From NCBI GenBank assembly GCA_001464065.1, contig LNDN01000065.1, forward strand, positions 1 to 64,000: a stretch of DNA of 64,000 bases, in the 5' to 3' direction. The notes beneath the pieces were generated by a model, which searched no databases, was not told the DNA's origin, and worked only from the letters and a program-made list of their open reading frames with translations. Positions 1 to 9,484 of the stretch are shown here, in pieces. Position 1 is the stretch's first letter, and each line of letters begins with the position of its first letter. The DNA is from Acidobacteria bacterium Ga0077522. Lineage in GTDB: Bacteria; Acidobacteriota; Vicinamibacteria; Vicinamibacterales; Vicinamibacteraceae. A program made the position numbers and the translations under genes.

Positions 1-36
1 CCTGTGTAAGTTGGGGGGCACGCGTCTGATGGAAAA

Positions 37-63
37 CACTGCAGCGCCGGCGGCGCTGCAGTG
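37..63. repeat. Perfect 12-bp inverted repeat with 3-nt loop
   Basis: Two perfectly complementary 12-base arms, CACTGCAGCGCC and its complement, flank a GGC loop. Four A residues lie just before it at 33-36, so on the minus strand this is a GC-rich hairpin followed by TTTT, which fits an intrinsic terminator reading leftward. The nearest gene on its right is on the plus strand, so the hairpin does not obviously close a known transcript. The rest of 1-246 holds no gene I can support. Confidence 0.6.
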
Positions 64-246
64 AGGCACTCGCCGAATCGCTCGGATTTCCGGGCAAAAC
101 CACGCGCTGCGCGGACATGACGTACGGATGAGATTCGGCCCGCGTCTTGCTCCTGCAGGGGGCGGCGCCCATGGGGGGCGCTCCCGGTCCCCAGCGTGTA
201 CGGACACATCCCGAGTCGCGAGACATCGCCCGCCTGCGTCCCCGAC

Positions 247-2226
247 ATGTGCGTCGCACGTGTCACGGTCTTCCTCCTCGCCCTCATCGGTCTCTTCGGC
301 GCCGTGGCGCCTGCGTTCGGCCAGGCAGCCACGCGCCTGTCGTGGGATCCCCCCGCCGGCGGCATCGCCGCCTCCTATGTCGTGCAGTGGGGGCCCGCCC
401 CTGGTGAGTACCTCGGGTCGGCGATCGTCCCGGCCGGCGACACGTCGTTCGAGGCTCGCGGCCTCCGCCCCGGCCTGCGCTACTACTTCGCGGTGCGCGC
501 CATCGATGCCGAGGGCCACTACAGTGGTTTCTCCAACGAGGTCGTGGTCGTGGCGGCGCCCGCCGATGCCCGCGGGAGCGGCGCTGGCGCGCCCGCGGCG
601 ACATCGTGGCCCGACGTGCTCCTCGAGGTGCGATCCGAGGGCACCGGCGAGGGGACCGTGGCGACGTCGCCATCGCCGACCGAGCCGTGCGGCCCCTCCT
701 GCGCGGTGTCGCTCCCGGGCGGGACGCGCGTGACGCTCGTGGCCACCGCGACGGCCGGCAGTCGCTTCGCGGGATGGCAGGGGGCGGGCTGCGAGAGCGA
801 CGCCACGTGCATGTTCCGGCTCGGCGAGCCGACGATGGTCGTGGCGAGGTTCGAGCGTGACGCGTCGCCATCGCCGTCGACGGAGCGCTACCTGGCCGAA
901 GGCGCGGTGAGCGGCTTCTTCGATACCCGGATCGCACTGGCCAACCCGGGGGCCGTGCCGGCCACGGCCTCGTTGCAGTTCCTGCGCGGAGACGGTGGCG
1001 TCGTGGTCCACGAGGCGACGCTGCCGCCACTCTCGAGCACCCATGTCGACGCCGCCAGCGTCCCCGGGCTCTCGGGACAGGCCTTCGCCACGGTGGTCGC
1101 CAGCAACACGCCCCTCGTCGTCGATCGCACCATGTCGTGGCGTGGGGCCAACGGATTCGCGTACGGTGCGCATGCCGAGACCAGCGTCGCGGGGCCCGCC
1201 CCCCGCTGGTACCTGGCCGAGGGCGCGACGCACGCGGGCTTCGACCTGTTCTACCTGCTGCAGAATCCCAACGACTTCGTGGTGCGTGCGCGCATCCGCT
1301 ACCTGCGCCCCGTCGGCGCGCCCCTCGAGAAGGTCTACACCCTGCCGGCCCGGAGCCGCACCAGCGTGTGGGTCGACAAGGAGCTGATCGGCACGCCCGC
1401 CGCGCGGCTGTTGGCCAACACGGAGGTGTCGGCGGTCGTCGATGCCCTCGATGGTGCCGGCATCGTGGTCGAACGCGCGATGTACGACACGCGTCGCGGG
1501 GTGACGTTCGAAGCGGGACACGAGAGTGCGGGCATCACGAGTCCCGCCGAGCGCTGGTACTTCGCGGAAGGGGCCACGGGGCCCTACTTCGATCTCTTCC
1601 TGTTGATTGCCAATCCGGGCACGACCCGGGCCGACGTGCGCGTGACGTACCTGCTGCCCAACGGACGGCGCGTCGTGCGGTCGCATCAGGTGGGACCGGC
1701 GCAGCGCTACACGATCTGGGTCGACCAGGAAGGCGACCTCCTGGCCGATACCGCCGTTTCTGCCATCGTCGAAACCACCAACGGTGTCCCCGTCGTGGCC
1801 GAGCGTTCGATGTGGTGGCCAGGGGACTCGACGACCTGGCGCGAAGCCCACAATTCGCCGGGCGCGACGGCCGTCGGCACCCGATGGGCCGTCGCGGACG
1901 GTGACGTCCAGCAGGGGCGTCTCGGTCGGTCCACGTATCTGCTCGTGGCCAACGTGTCGAGTCGTGTCGCGCGCGTCCGCGTCACCCTGCTCTTTCGCGC
2001 CGGCGTGCCGGCGATGGTCCGCGAGTTTCTGGTCACCGGGGGCAGCCGTTTCGGCATCAGCGTGGGCGACGACTTCCCGGAAGCGGTGGGCCAGCAGTTC
2101 GGCGCCTTGATCGAGAGCGTGGGCGAGAACCCGGCCTCGATCGTCGTGGAGCGTGCCATGTACGCCGACGCGCCCGGCCAGCCGTGGGCGAGCGGCACGA
2201 ACCTGCTCGCCACCCGTCTGCCGTAG
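247..2226 (+). CDS. Secreted FN3/InlB-repeat protein with four C-terminal ~110-residue repeats
   Basis: A 659-residue exported protein. The start at 247 is chosen because it places a hydrophobic signal peptide (VTVFLLALIGLFGAVAPAFG) at the N-terminus; an upstream ATG at 196 would add 17 residues before it. After the signal come a fibronectin type III domain (about 27-105), a divergent InlB B-repeat with paired cysteines (about 125-205), then four tandem units of roughly 110 residues. Units begin with variants of RWYLAEGATG and carry FDLFLLIANP, VWVD and VVERAMY signatures. The same four units end the next gene, so the two are partial paralogues. No catalytic motif is seen. A surface adhesive or structural role is inferred from the domains only. 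Confidence 0.75.
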   Translation: MCVARVTVFLLALIGLFGAVAPAFGQAATRLSWDPPAGGIAASYVVQWGPAPGEYLGSAIVPAGDTSFEARGLRPGLRYYFAVRAIDAEGHYSGFSNEVVVVAAPADARGSGAGAPAATSWPDVLLEVRSEGTGEGTVATSPSPTEPCGPSCAVSLPGGTRVTLVATATAGSRFAGWQGAGCESDATCMFRLGEPTMVVARFERDASPSPSTERYLAEGAVSGFFDTRIALANPGAVPATASLQFLRGDGGVVVHEATLPPLSSTHVDAASVPGLSGQAFATVVASNTPLVVDRTMSWRGANGFAYGAHAETSVAGPAPRWYLAEGATHAGFDLFYLLQNPNDFVVRARIRYLRPVGAPLEKVYTLPARSRTSVWVDKELIGTPAARLLANTEVSAVVDALDGAGIVVERAMYDTRRGVTFEAGHESAGITSPAERWYFAEGATGPYFDLFLLIANPGTTRADVRVTYLLPNGRRVVRSHQVGPAQRYTIWVDQEGDLLADTAVSAIVETTNGVPVVAERSMWWPGDSTTWREAHNSPGATAVGTRWAVADGDVQQGRLGRSTYLLVANVSSRVARVRVTLLFRAGVPAMVREFLVTGGSRFGISVGDDFPEAVGQQFGALIESVGENPASIVVERAMYADAPGQPWASGTNLLATRLP

Positions 2227-2330
2227 CGGGTCGGCGGTACGGTTCGTGCTTCAGTCCCAGCGACCCTGTGCAGAGGCTCGGAGCGGATGACACTTGTGTC
2301 ATTCATCCACGGGAGTTGTCGGGAGCCGAG

Positions 2331-5300
2331 ATGCGGACAGTCCGAGGACGATGGGCGCCGATGGTGGTGGGCGTGGCAGTGGCGCTCGGGCTGTCGGCCG
2401 TCGCCCAGGGCCCGCCCCCGACGACGCCGTATCCCATCCTGTTCGTCACCCAGGTGCCGGTACCGGCCGACTTCACGACCATCGGCGCGGTGTTCGGCAA
2501 TCACCGGGCCCAGCTCGACTCGGTGGCGCGGGGCGGCGATCTGTGGATTCGCGATCCCGACGGGGGCCTGCGCAATCTGACGGCCGCGGCCGGGTACGGC
2601 ACGACGGGATTCCAGGGGGCGACCGCCATCGCCGTACGCGAACCGAGCGTCCACTGGAGCGGCGCCCGCGCCGTCTTCAGCATGGTCGTCGGCGGCACCG
2701 ACCAGCGTTACCAGACGCAGGCCTGGCGCTGGCAGCTGTACGAGATCACCGGGCTCGGTCCGTCCGAGATGCCGGTGATCACCAAGGTGCCCAACCAGCC
2801 CACCGGATACAACAACGTCAGTCCGACGTACGGCACCGACGACCGCATCCTGTTCACGTCGGACCGGCCGCGTGGGGGCGAATCGCATCTCTACCCGCAG
2901 CTCGACGAGTACGAAGAGGCGCCGGTGGTGAGCGGCATCTGGAGCCTCGAGCCGGCGAGCGGTGATCTGTTCCTCGTGCAGCACTCGCCGTCGGGATCGT
3001 TCTCGCCACAGGTGGACAGCTTCGGACGCGTCATCTACATCCGCTGGGATCACCTGCAGCGCGACCAGCAGGCAGACGCCGACTCGCGGGCCAGCACGTT
3101 CCACGGCACCTACGGCACCTTCAACTACGCCGATGAATCGGCTGGGGCCGCCCGCCTGACGTCGCGCGCCGAGGTCTTTCCCGAGCCGCGAAGCACGCGG
3201 ACCGACCTGCTGGCCGGCACCAACCTCGTCGGCCACACCTTCAACGACTTCTTCCCGTGGATGGTGGATGAGGATGGCAGCGGCGAGGAGACGCTGAACC
3301 ATGTCGGTCGGCACGAGTTCCTCGGCTACTTCGACGTCAGCCTGGACGACGATCCGAACCTGACCTATCACCACTCGCAGTCGCCGCGCGTCAACCCGAA
3401 CACGATCAACGGCTTCATCCAGGTCAGGGAATCGCCGTTCTCGCCGGGCACCTACTTCGGGGTCGACGCGCCGGAGTTCTCGACGCACGCCAGCGGGCAG
3501 ATCATCAGCACGTACGGCCCTCCGGGCTTCAACCCGGATCAGATGACGATCACGTACGTCACCCATCGCGACACGAGCACCTACACCGAGACGCCGTCGC
3601 CGAATCACTCGGGCCTCTACCGCAATCCCTTGCCGTTGTCGGACGGCCGCCTGGCAGCGGTGCACACCCGCGAAACGCGTCGTGACACCAACACCGGCAG
3701 CACCGCGAGTCCGGGGTCGCGGTACGACTTCCGGCTGAGGCTGCTCGAGCCGGCCAATGGCGTTCACGTCCCCGGGCTGACACTGACGCCCGGCATCAGC
3801 AAGAGCGTCACCTACTGGAATCCCGACGTGCTGGTGGCGTACTCGGGCCCGCTGTGGGAACTCGATCCGGTGGAGGTGCGGCCGCGTGCGCGTCCGTCGC
3901 GGCGCGTCAGCGCCCTGCCGCCGCAGGAGGCACAGATCCTCGCCGAGCAGGGCATCAGCGAGGGCCGGCTGGAGGCGTGGCTCGAGGCCAACGATCTTGC
4001 GCTGATCGTGAGTCACGACGTCACCGCGCGCGACCACAGCGACCGTCAGCAGCCGTTCAACCTGCGCGTCGCGGGCGGCGGCGTGCAGACCGTCGGGGCG
4101 CCGGGCAAGGTGTATGACGTGGCCTTCCTGCAGATCTTCCAGGCAGACCAGATTCGCGGCATCGGCGGCACCACGAGTCCGAGGCCTGGTCGTCGAGTCC
4201 TGCCGCAGGTCCTGCACGACCCACGGGCCCGCAACCCGCTGCTGCCTGGAGCCCCCGCCGGCAGTGTCGCGATCGCGCCGGATGGATCGGTGGCAGCCTT
4301 CGTGCCGGCGCGGCGCGCCTTGTCGTGGCAGCTCACCGATCCGGCCGGTGTGCCCGTCGTCCGCGAGCGGCTGTGGGTCACGATGCGGCCCGGCGAAGTG
4401 CGTGTCTGCGCCGCCTGCCACGGCGCCAACACCACGGACCAGGCTGGCCGCCCCGAGCCCGCCAACGCGCCGCAGGCGCTGCGGCAGTTGCTCACGTACT
4501 GGGTGCAGCACGTCGAGGGCGGAGGCGCGGCCTCCCCGGTGGCGCTGACGGTCGCGCGCACGGGCCGCGGCAGCGGCACCGTCGTCAGCTCGCCCGGTGG
4601 GGTGTCCTGCGGCAGCACCTGCGTGACGTCGGTCGCTCCCGGCACCACCGTCACGCTCGCCGCGACGCCGGGCAGCGGCAGCCGCTTCACGGGCTGGGCC
4701 GGCGGTGGCTGCAGCGGCGTCGGGACCTGCACGGTGACCGTCTCCGCGCCGTTGACGGTGACCGCCACGTTCACGACGGATGTGGCGGCGCCCACCAGCT
4801 TCACCCGGTATCTGGCCGAGGGCGTGGCCAGTGACTTCTTCGACACGCGCGTCGTGCTGGCCAACCCCGGCGCCCTCGCCGCCAGCACCACGGTGGAGTT
4901 CCTGCGCGAGGACGGTGTCGTGGTGCCGCTGGCGCTGACGGTGCCACCGCTGGCGACGCGCACCATCGAGGCGGGCGGCGTTGCCGGCCTGCCGACCCAT
5001 GCCTTCGGCGCCGTCGTCCGATCGGATGTGCCGCTGGCCGTCGACCGGACCGTGGTGTGGCACGACGCGCGGGGCATCGCCTATGGCGCCCACGCCGAAA
5101 CCAGCGTGGCCGGGCCGGCGCCGCGGTGGTATCTGGCCGAAGGGGCCACGCACAGCGGCTTCGATCTGTTCTACCTCTTGCAGAATCCTTCGACGATCGA
5201 CGTGCCCGTCCGCGTGCGCTACCTGCGCCCCGTCGGTCCGCCGCTCGAGAAGACCTACACGCTCGCGCCGCTCAGCCGCACGAACATCTGGGTGGACCAC

Positions 5301-6146
5301 GAGGTCTTCGGCGCCTCGGCCGACCGTGCGCTGGCGTCCACCGACGTGTCGGCCGTCATCGAGACCACCGACGGGAGCGGGGTCATCGTCGAGCGGGCGA
5401 TGTACTACACGCCGCGCGGGGTGACCTTCCAGGCCGGACACGAGAGCGCTGGGGTCACGACCCCGTCCACGCACTGGTATCTCGCCGAGGGGGCGACCGG
5501 ACCGTTCTTCGATCTCTTCCTCCTCATCGCCAACCCGGCCGACCAGCCCGCCGACGTGACCGTCAGCTATCTGCTGCCGGATGGCTCGCAGGTGCGACAC
5601 GCGCATACCGTCGGGCCGCTGCAGCGGTTCACCATCTGGGTGGATCAGGCAGATCCGCGGTTGGTCAGCACTGCCGTGTCGATGGTGGTGACGTCCAGCA
5701 ATGGCGTGCCGGTCGTGGTGGAACGGTCGATGTGGTGGCCTGGCGACAGTGCGACGTGGACCGAGTCGCACAACGCTCCGGGCGCCACCGAGACCGGGAC
5801 GGCCTGGGCGGTGGCTGACGGCGAGGTGAGCGGCCCGCCCTTCAATCGCGCGACGTACCTGCTCGTGGCCAACCCGGGCGACACGTCCGCCGCCGTCAAG
5901 GTCACGCTGCTGTTCGACGATGGGGCACCGGTGGTGTCGCGGACGTTCGTCGTCCTGCCCAACAGCCGCTTTGGCGTCAGCGTGCGCGACGAGTTCCCGG
6001 AGGCCCTGGGCAAACGCTTCGGCGCGCTGGTCGAGAGTCTCGGCGTCGCGGCCGCGCCGATCGTCGTCGAGCGTGCGATGTATGGCGATGCCGGGGCCGA
6101 GGTCTGGGCCGTCGGCACGAACGTGCTGGCGACCCGGTTGCGGTGA
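2331..6146 (+). CDS. Secreted beta-propeller protein with CxxCH haem motif, InlB repeat and shared C-terminal repeats
   Basis: A 1271-residue exported protein. The ATG at 2331 follows GGGAG at 2321 and gives a signal peptide (VVGVAVALGLSAVAQG). Residues about 30-720 begin PILFVTQVPVP and resemble the TolB-like propeller found in hydrazine-synthase-alpha-like proteins; this is family resemblance judged by eye, and does not imply anammox. CAACH at residues 693-697 is a single c-type haem attachment motif. An InlB B-repeat with cysteines follows, then four ~110-residue units like those of the preceding gene. The gap between the two genes is 104 nt. The likely location is the outer surface or periplasm, and a redox role is possible through the haem. 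The substrate is unknown. Confidence 0.7.
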   Translation: MRTVRGRWAPMVVGVAVALGLSAVAQGPPPTTPYPILFVTQVPVPADFTTIGAVFGNHRAQLDSVARGGDLWIRDPDGGLRNLTAAAGYGTTGFQGATAIAVREPSVHWSGARAVFSMVVGGTDQRYQTQAWRWQLYEITGLGPSEMPVITKVPNQPTGYNNVSPTYGTDDRILFTSDRPRGGESHLYPQLDEYEEAPVVSGIWSLEPASGDLFLVQHSPSGSFSPQVDSFGRVIYIRWDHLQRDQQADADSRASTFHGTYGTFNYADESAGAARLTSRAEVFPEPRSTRTDLLAGTNLVGHTFNDFFPWMVDEDGSGEETLNHVGRHEFLGYFDVSLDDDPNLTYHHSQSPRVNPNTINGFIQVRESPFSPGTYFGVDAPEFSTHASGQIISTYGPPGFNPDQMTITYVTHRDTSTYTETPSPNHSGLYRNPLPLSDGRLAAVHTRETRRDTNTGSTASPGSRYDFRLRLLEPANGVHVPGLTLTPGISKSVTYWNPDVLVAYSGPLWELDPVEVRPRARPSRRVSALPPQEAQILAEQGISEGRLEAWLEANDLALIVSHDVTARDHSDRQQPFNLRVAGGGVQTVGAPGKVYDVAFLQIFQADQIRGIGGTTSPRPGRRVLPQVLHDPRARNPLLPGAPAGSVAIAPDGSVAAFVPARRALSWQLTDPAGVPVVRERLWVTMRPGEVRVCAACHGANTTDQAGRPEPANAPQALRQLLTYWVQHVEGGGAASPVALTVARTGRGSGTVVSSPGGVSCGSTCVTSVAPGTTVTLAATPGSGSRFTGWAGGGCSGVGTCTVTVSAPLTVTATFTTDVAAPTSFTRYLAEGVASDFFDTRVVLANPGALAASTTVEFLREDGVVVPLALTVPPLATRTIEAGGVAGLPTHAFGAVVRSDVPLAVDRTVVWHDARGIAYGAHAETSVAGPAPRWYLAEGATHSGFDLFYLLQNPSTIDVPVRVRYLRPVGPPLEKTYTLAPLSRTNIWVDHEVFGASADRALASTDVSAVIETTDGSGVIVERAMYYTPRGVTFQAGHESAGVTTPSTHWYLAEGATGPFFDLFLLIANPADQPADVTVSYLLPDGSQVRHAHTVGPLQRFTIWVDQADPRLVSTAVSMVVTSSNGVPVVVERSMWWPGDSATWTESHNAPGATETGTAWAVADGEVSGPPFNRATYLLVANPGDTSAAVKVTLLFDDGAPVVSRTFVVLPNSRFGVSVRDEFPEALGKRFGALVESLGVAAAPIVVERAMYGDAGAEVWAVGTNVLATRLR

Positions 6147-6174
6147 GCCGCACGCCTGGTGCCACACTACGAGG

Positions 6175-8190
6175 GTGATCGGGCGCGCACGGGCATGGTT
6201 CCTCGGGCAGGACCGCAGCATTCGTCTGGCCGTCCTGGCCGGCGCCGTGCTGGGCGTGCTGGTCACCGGCTGGGTGTGGAAGCAGACCTGGGCCGTCCAC
6301 AAGCTGACGCGTGGGGTCGGCGACACGTGGTTCCACACGGCTGACGGCAAGCGCTGGTTCCGCCTCGACGAGCAGCGACAGGATGTGCCCCTGGCGCGGA
6401 TCACGCCGCACCTGCAGCAGGCCTTCGTCGCTGTCGAGGACCACCGGTTCTACATCCACCCGGGCATCGATCCCATCGGCTTGAGTCGTGCCGTCTATCG
6501 CAATCTCGCGACCGGACGCCGGGAGGGTGCGAGCACCATCACGCAACAGCTGGCCCGCACGCTCTTTCTGTCGAACCGCAAGAGCTACACGCGCAAGCTG
6601 CGAGAAGCCGTCATCTCGGTGCAGATGGAACTGCAACTCACCAAGGCGCAGATTCTCGAGCTGTACCTCAACCGCATCTACCTGAGTGCCGGGGTGTATG
6701 GCGTCGAGCCGATGGCGCGTCGCGTCTTCGGCAAGCCGGCCGCCTCGCTGTCGCTGGCCGAGAGTGCCTTCATCGCCGGGCTGGCGCGGGCACCGGCGAC
6801 GCTGTCGCCCTGGTCCAACTTCGACGGCGCAGTGCAGCGCAGTCATGTGGTGCTGGCGCGGATGCGCGAGGCCGGTTTCATCACTGCCGACGACGAGCGG
6901 GCCGCACGGCGGGTGCGTCTGCGTGTGCGGCCCTACCGTCCCACGAGCACGGCGTCGGATGCGTACGCCCGCGCCTACGTGAGGCAGGCGTTCCGCGACA
7001 CGCTGGGGGGCGATCATCCGCCCGAGTGGCGCGTCGACACGACGATCGTGCCGGGCCTGCAGGAGGCCGCCGATCGCGTCGTCCGCGAGGGGCTCGGACG
7101 ATTCGGCAAGCCGGACCTGCAGGCGGCGCTCGTGGCGATGGATCCGGCCACGGGCGACGTGCTCGCGCTGGTGGGTGGGCGCGACCCGGCGGCGTTTCCG
7201 TTCAACCGCGCCACGCGCAGCCGTCGCCAGCCGGGATCGGCCTTCAAGCCGCTGCTCTTTGCCGCGGCGCTGGAGCAGGGGTTCTCGCCGGTCAGTGTCC
7301 TCGACGGCCTGGACGCGATTGCCCCGCAGGGCGCCGACGAGTGGGCGCCCGAGAACGCCAGCGGCAAGAGGCCGCCGTCGCTGACGTTGCGGGCGGCGTT
7401 GGTGGAATCCAACAATCGCGCGGCCACGCTGTTGCAGCAACGCGTCGGTACGCGCCGCGTGCTGCGCGTGGCCAGCGACGCCGGTCTGCACGACCTGCCC
7501 AACGTGCCGTCCCTGTCGCTCGGCACCGGTCTGGTCACGCCGCTGGAACTCACGACGGCGTTCGCGATGTTCCCCAATGGCGGGAGATCGGTGCGCCCGC
7601 GCGCCATTCTGCGCATCCTCGACGACGATGGCGCCGTGGCGTTCAGCAACCCCATCGTCCGCGAGAACGTGATCGCTCCCGAGGTCGCGTTCCAGATGGT
7701 CAGCATGCTCCAGGATGTCGTCGACCGGGGCACGGCCTCGCAGGCGCGGCGGATGGGGGTGCGCTTCCCGGTTGGCGGCAAGACGGGGACGACCGACGAC
7801 TTCAAGGACGCCTGGTTCGTCGGGTTCTCGCCCACGCTCGTCGTCGGCGTCTGGGTCGGGTTCGATCAGCCGGCGACCATCGGGCGCGAGGCCTACGGGT
7901 CCCGCTACGCGCTGCCGATCTGGTCGGACTTCATGCGCCGTGCCGCGCGCCTCCGACCACCCGGTGCGTTCGAGCGCCCGGCCGGGCTGCGCGACGAGAC
8001 CCTGTGCCGCATCTCCTACAAGCGTCCCGTGTCGGGCTGCCCGACGTACACCGAGTACCTCAAGCGTGGCGACGTCGCGCCAGACGCGCTCTGCCCGCTG
8101 CATCGCGGCACCCTGCGGCAGCGGCTGGCCCGCACGCTCGACGGCTGGACCGACGAGCTCGCCAGGAAGATCCGCGGTCTGTTCAGATAG
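6175..8190 (+). CDS. Class A penicillin-binding protein (PBP1A/1C-like)
   Basis: A bifunctional peptidoglycan synthase of 671 residues, anchored by one N-terminal membrane segment (about residues 14-33). The GT51 transglycosylase domain carries the catalytic glutamate at E88 in VEDHRFYIHPGID and the GASTITQQLARTLF motif. The transpeptidase domain has the acylated serine in SAFK (S355), SNN (S412) and KTGTT (K536). The start is a GTG at 6175, preceded closely by GAGG; the reading frame is open further upstream, but only this start yields a membrane anchor near the N-terminus. The C-terminus has three cysteines. Product: cross-linked glycan in the periplasm. Confidence 0.9.
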   Translation: MIGRARAWFLGQDRSIRLAVLAGAVLGVLVTGWVWKQTWAVHKLTRGVGDTWFHTADGKRWFRLDEQRQDVPLARITPHLQQAFVAVEDHRFYIHPGIDPIGLSRAVYRNLATGRREGASTITQQLARTLFLSNRKSYTRKLREAVISVQMELQLTKAQILELYLNRIYLSAGVYGVEPMARRVFGKPAASLSLAESAFIAGLARAPATLSPWSNFDGAVQRSHVVLARMREAGFITADDERAARRVRLRVRPYRPTSTASDAYARAYVRQAFRDTLGGDHPPEWRVDTTIVPGLQEAADRVVREGLGRFGKPDLQAALVAMDPATGDVLALVGGRDPAAFPFNRATRSRRQPGSAFKPLLFAAALEQGFSPVSVLDGLDAIAPQGADEWAPENASGKRPPSLTLRAALVESNNRAATLLQQRVGTRRVLRVASDAGLHDLPNVPSLSLGTGLVTPLELTTAFAMFPNGGRSVRPRAILRILDDDGAVAFSNPIVRENVIAPEVAFQMVSMLQDVVDRGTASQARRMGVRFPVGGKTGTTDDFKDAWFVGFSPTLVVGVWVGFDQPATIGREAYGSRYALPIWSDFMRRAARLRPPGAFERPAGLRDETLCRISYKRPVSGCPTYTEYLKRGDVAPDALCPLHRGTLRQRLARTLDGWTDELARKIRGLFR

Positions 8191-8202
8191 GCAGCTGAAC
8201 AG
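8179..8202 (+). terminator. Inverted repeat overlapping the PBP stop codon
   Basis: CTGTTCAG at 8179-8186 pairs perfectly with CTGAACAG at 8195-8202 over an 8-nt loop that includes the stop codon. No T-run follows, so it would be a weak or factor-dependent terminator, or an mRNA 3' stabiliser. Confidence 0.35.
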
Positions 8203-8332
8203 CAAGCCCTCGCTTACGGAAGTGCTCGCCGCACGGCTGGCATGCTTCTTCCTTTACTCCTGACAGGCAGACGCGGTTCGCGTGCGATTCCGCGCGTGGC
8301 CGATACAGACAGCCGTACAGGAGACGTAGCAC

Positions 8333-9064
8333 ATGGCGACACACAGAACGATTCCGGGAGCGCACCTCTCCACCGCGGATGCAGGCGCGACGCCCCAGGA
8401 CCGCAAGGATGCGACCGGCGATCTCGGCACCGAGTTGCCGGGCAGCACGGGGATCGGCAGCGGTCTGGGTGCCGAGACGAGCGGTTTTGGCGCCGTCGAC
8501 AGCCTGGCCACGCCCCCGGCGGCCGACGATCGCGAGCCGTTCGCCGCTGGTGATGCCGGCCGCCAGTACCCTCGCGCCGTCGGTGTGCTGGACCAGGTGA
8601 AGCAACAGGCGTCGACCCGCGTCAACGAACAGAAGGTGCGTGCCGCGGCCGGGCTGGGCTCGATGGCTTCCGCCATCCGTCAGGCCAGTGACCACCTGCG
8701 CTCGGAGAATCAGACGCTTGCAGCGTACGCAGACAGGGCGGTGGACCAGATCGAAGGCTTCGCCGATCGCATGCGGGACACCGATCCCGCCGAGATGATG
8801 CGCGACGTCGAGCAGTTCGCCCGTCGCAACCCGGCGGCCTTCGTGGGCGGCGCGTTCCTGCTCGGCATGGGCCTCGCACGCTTCCTCAAGAGCTCGGGTT
8901 CGGCGGAGCACGGTCGGGATGGCGAGCGTTCGCATCGCCACTCGGGCTTCGGCGCACGTCCCGACGGCGTCGGGCCCATCGTGGCCGGCGCCCGCGCGAG
9001 GGCCGAGTCCTCGTCGCAGCCGAGCACGGTGCCGTCGACGCCCGCACCCGGCGTCACGAGCTGA
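8333..9064 (+). CDS. Hypothetical membrane-associated protein, first gene of a DUF3618-type trio
   Basis: A 243-residue protein with a low-complexity polar N-terminus (about 1-85), a helical middle (about 85-150, LDQVKQQASTRVNEQ onward) and one hydrophobic hairpin-like segment NPAAFVGGAFLLGMGLARF near residue 170, followed by a charged tail. This layout is typical of proteins encoded next to YqjE/holin-X and DUF3618 proteins. A good ribosome binding site (CAGGAGACG) lies about 8 nt before the ATG. The next gene follows after 24 nt. No enzymatic motif is visible; a role in envelope stress or membrane organisation is inferred from neighbours. Confidence 0.65.
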   Translation: MATHRTIPGAHLSTADAGATPQDRKDATGDLGTELPGSTGIGSGLGAETSGFGAVDSLATPPAADDREPFAAGDAGRQYPRAVGVLDQVKQQASTRVNEQKVRAAAGLGSMASAIRQASDHLRSENQTLAAYADRAVDQIEGFADRMRDTDPAEMMRDVEQFARRNPAAFVGGAFLLGMGLARFLKSSGSAEHGRDGERSHRHSGFGARPDGVGPIVAGARARAESSSQPSTVPSTPAPGVTS

Positions 9065-9088
9065 CGCGCGCTGACAAGGAGACTCGTC

Positions 9089-9484
9089 ATGGAAGCACCT
9101 CGCTCGGAGCGCTCGCTCGGCGACCTGTTCGCCGATCTGTCCGGACAGACATCGCTGCTGATCCGCCATGAAGTGCAGCTGGCCAGAACGGAGCTGTCGC
9201 AGAAGGCGGCCGAAGCCGGCCGGGCTGGCGCCCTCATCGGTGCCGGTGGCGTCATCGCCAACGCGGCCCTGCTGGCCCTCACGGCGGCGATCGTGCTGCT
9301 GCTGGTGCGCGTGGGCCTCGACGCATGGGCGGCCGCCGGACTGACCGGCGTGCTGCTGGCCGGCGTGGGCGGTGTGCTCCTGCGGAATGGCATGCGCACG
9401 CTGCGCCGGCCGATGGCGCCGGTGGAGACCATCGATTCGATCAAGGAGACCGCACAGTGGCTGAAGAACGAAACCAGGTCGTGA
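9089..9484 (+). CDS. Phage-holin-superfamily III / YqjE-like membrane protein
   Basis: 131 residues: an amphipathic N-terminal region (RSLGDLFADLSGQTSLLIRHE), two adjacent transmembrane helices (about 47-72 and 79-99), and a short positively charged tail. The pattern, with QLARTELSQKA before the first helix, matches the holin-X (DUF1469/YqjE) family of small inner-membrane proteins. AAGGAG sits a few bases before the ATG. The 3' end overlaps the next gene by 28 nt, which suggests translational coupling. In other bacteria such genes are co-located with DUF3618 and YqjD-type proteins; the precise function is not established. Confidence 0.75.
   Translation: MEAPRSERSLGDLFADLSGQTSLLIRHEVQLARTELSQKAAEAGRAGALIGAGGVIANAALLALTAAIVLLLVRVGLDAWAAAGLTGVLLAGVGGVLLRNGMRTLRRPMAPVETIDSIKETAQWLKNETRS

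Noticed and set aside
818-833. CGGCTCGGCGAGCCG in the first gene as a fourth REP-like copy
   Set aside because: Only a 6-bp stem, the GACGG and CCCT flanks are missing, and the codons fall inside the InlB domain, so coincidence is likely.
247-2226. Possible frameshift link between the first two secreted genes
   Set aside because: The second gene has its own signal peptide and ribosome binding site; the similarity of their ends is explained by module duplication.
1707-6404. Very long antisense open frame (over 1500 codons) across the two secreted proteins
   Set aside because: High-GC codon bias keeps the opposite frame open; the translation is Arg/His/Gly-rich with no domain pattern, and the plus-strand proteins are clearly real.
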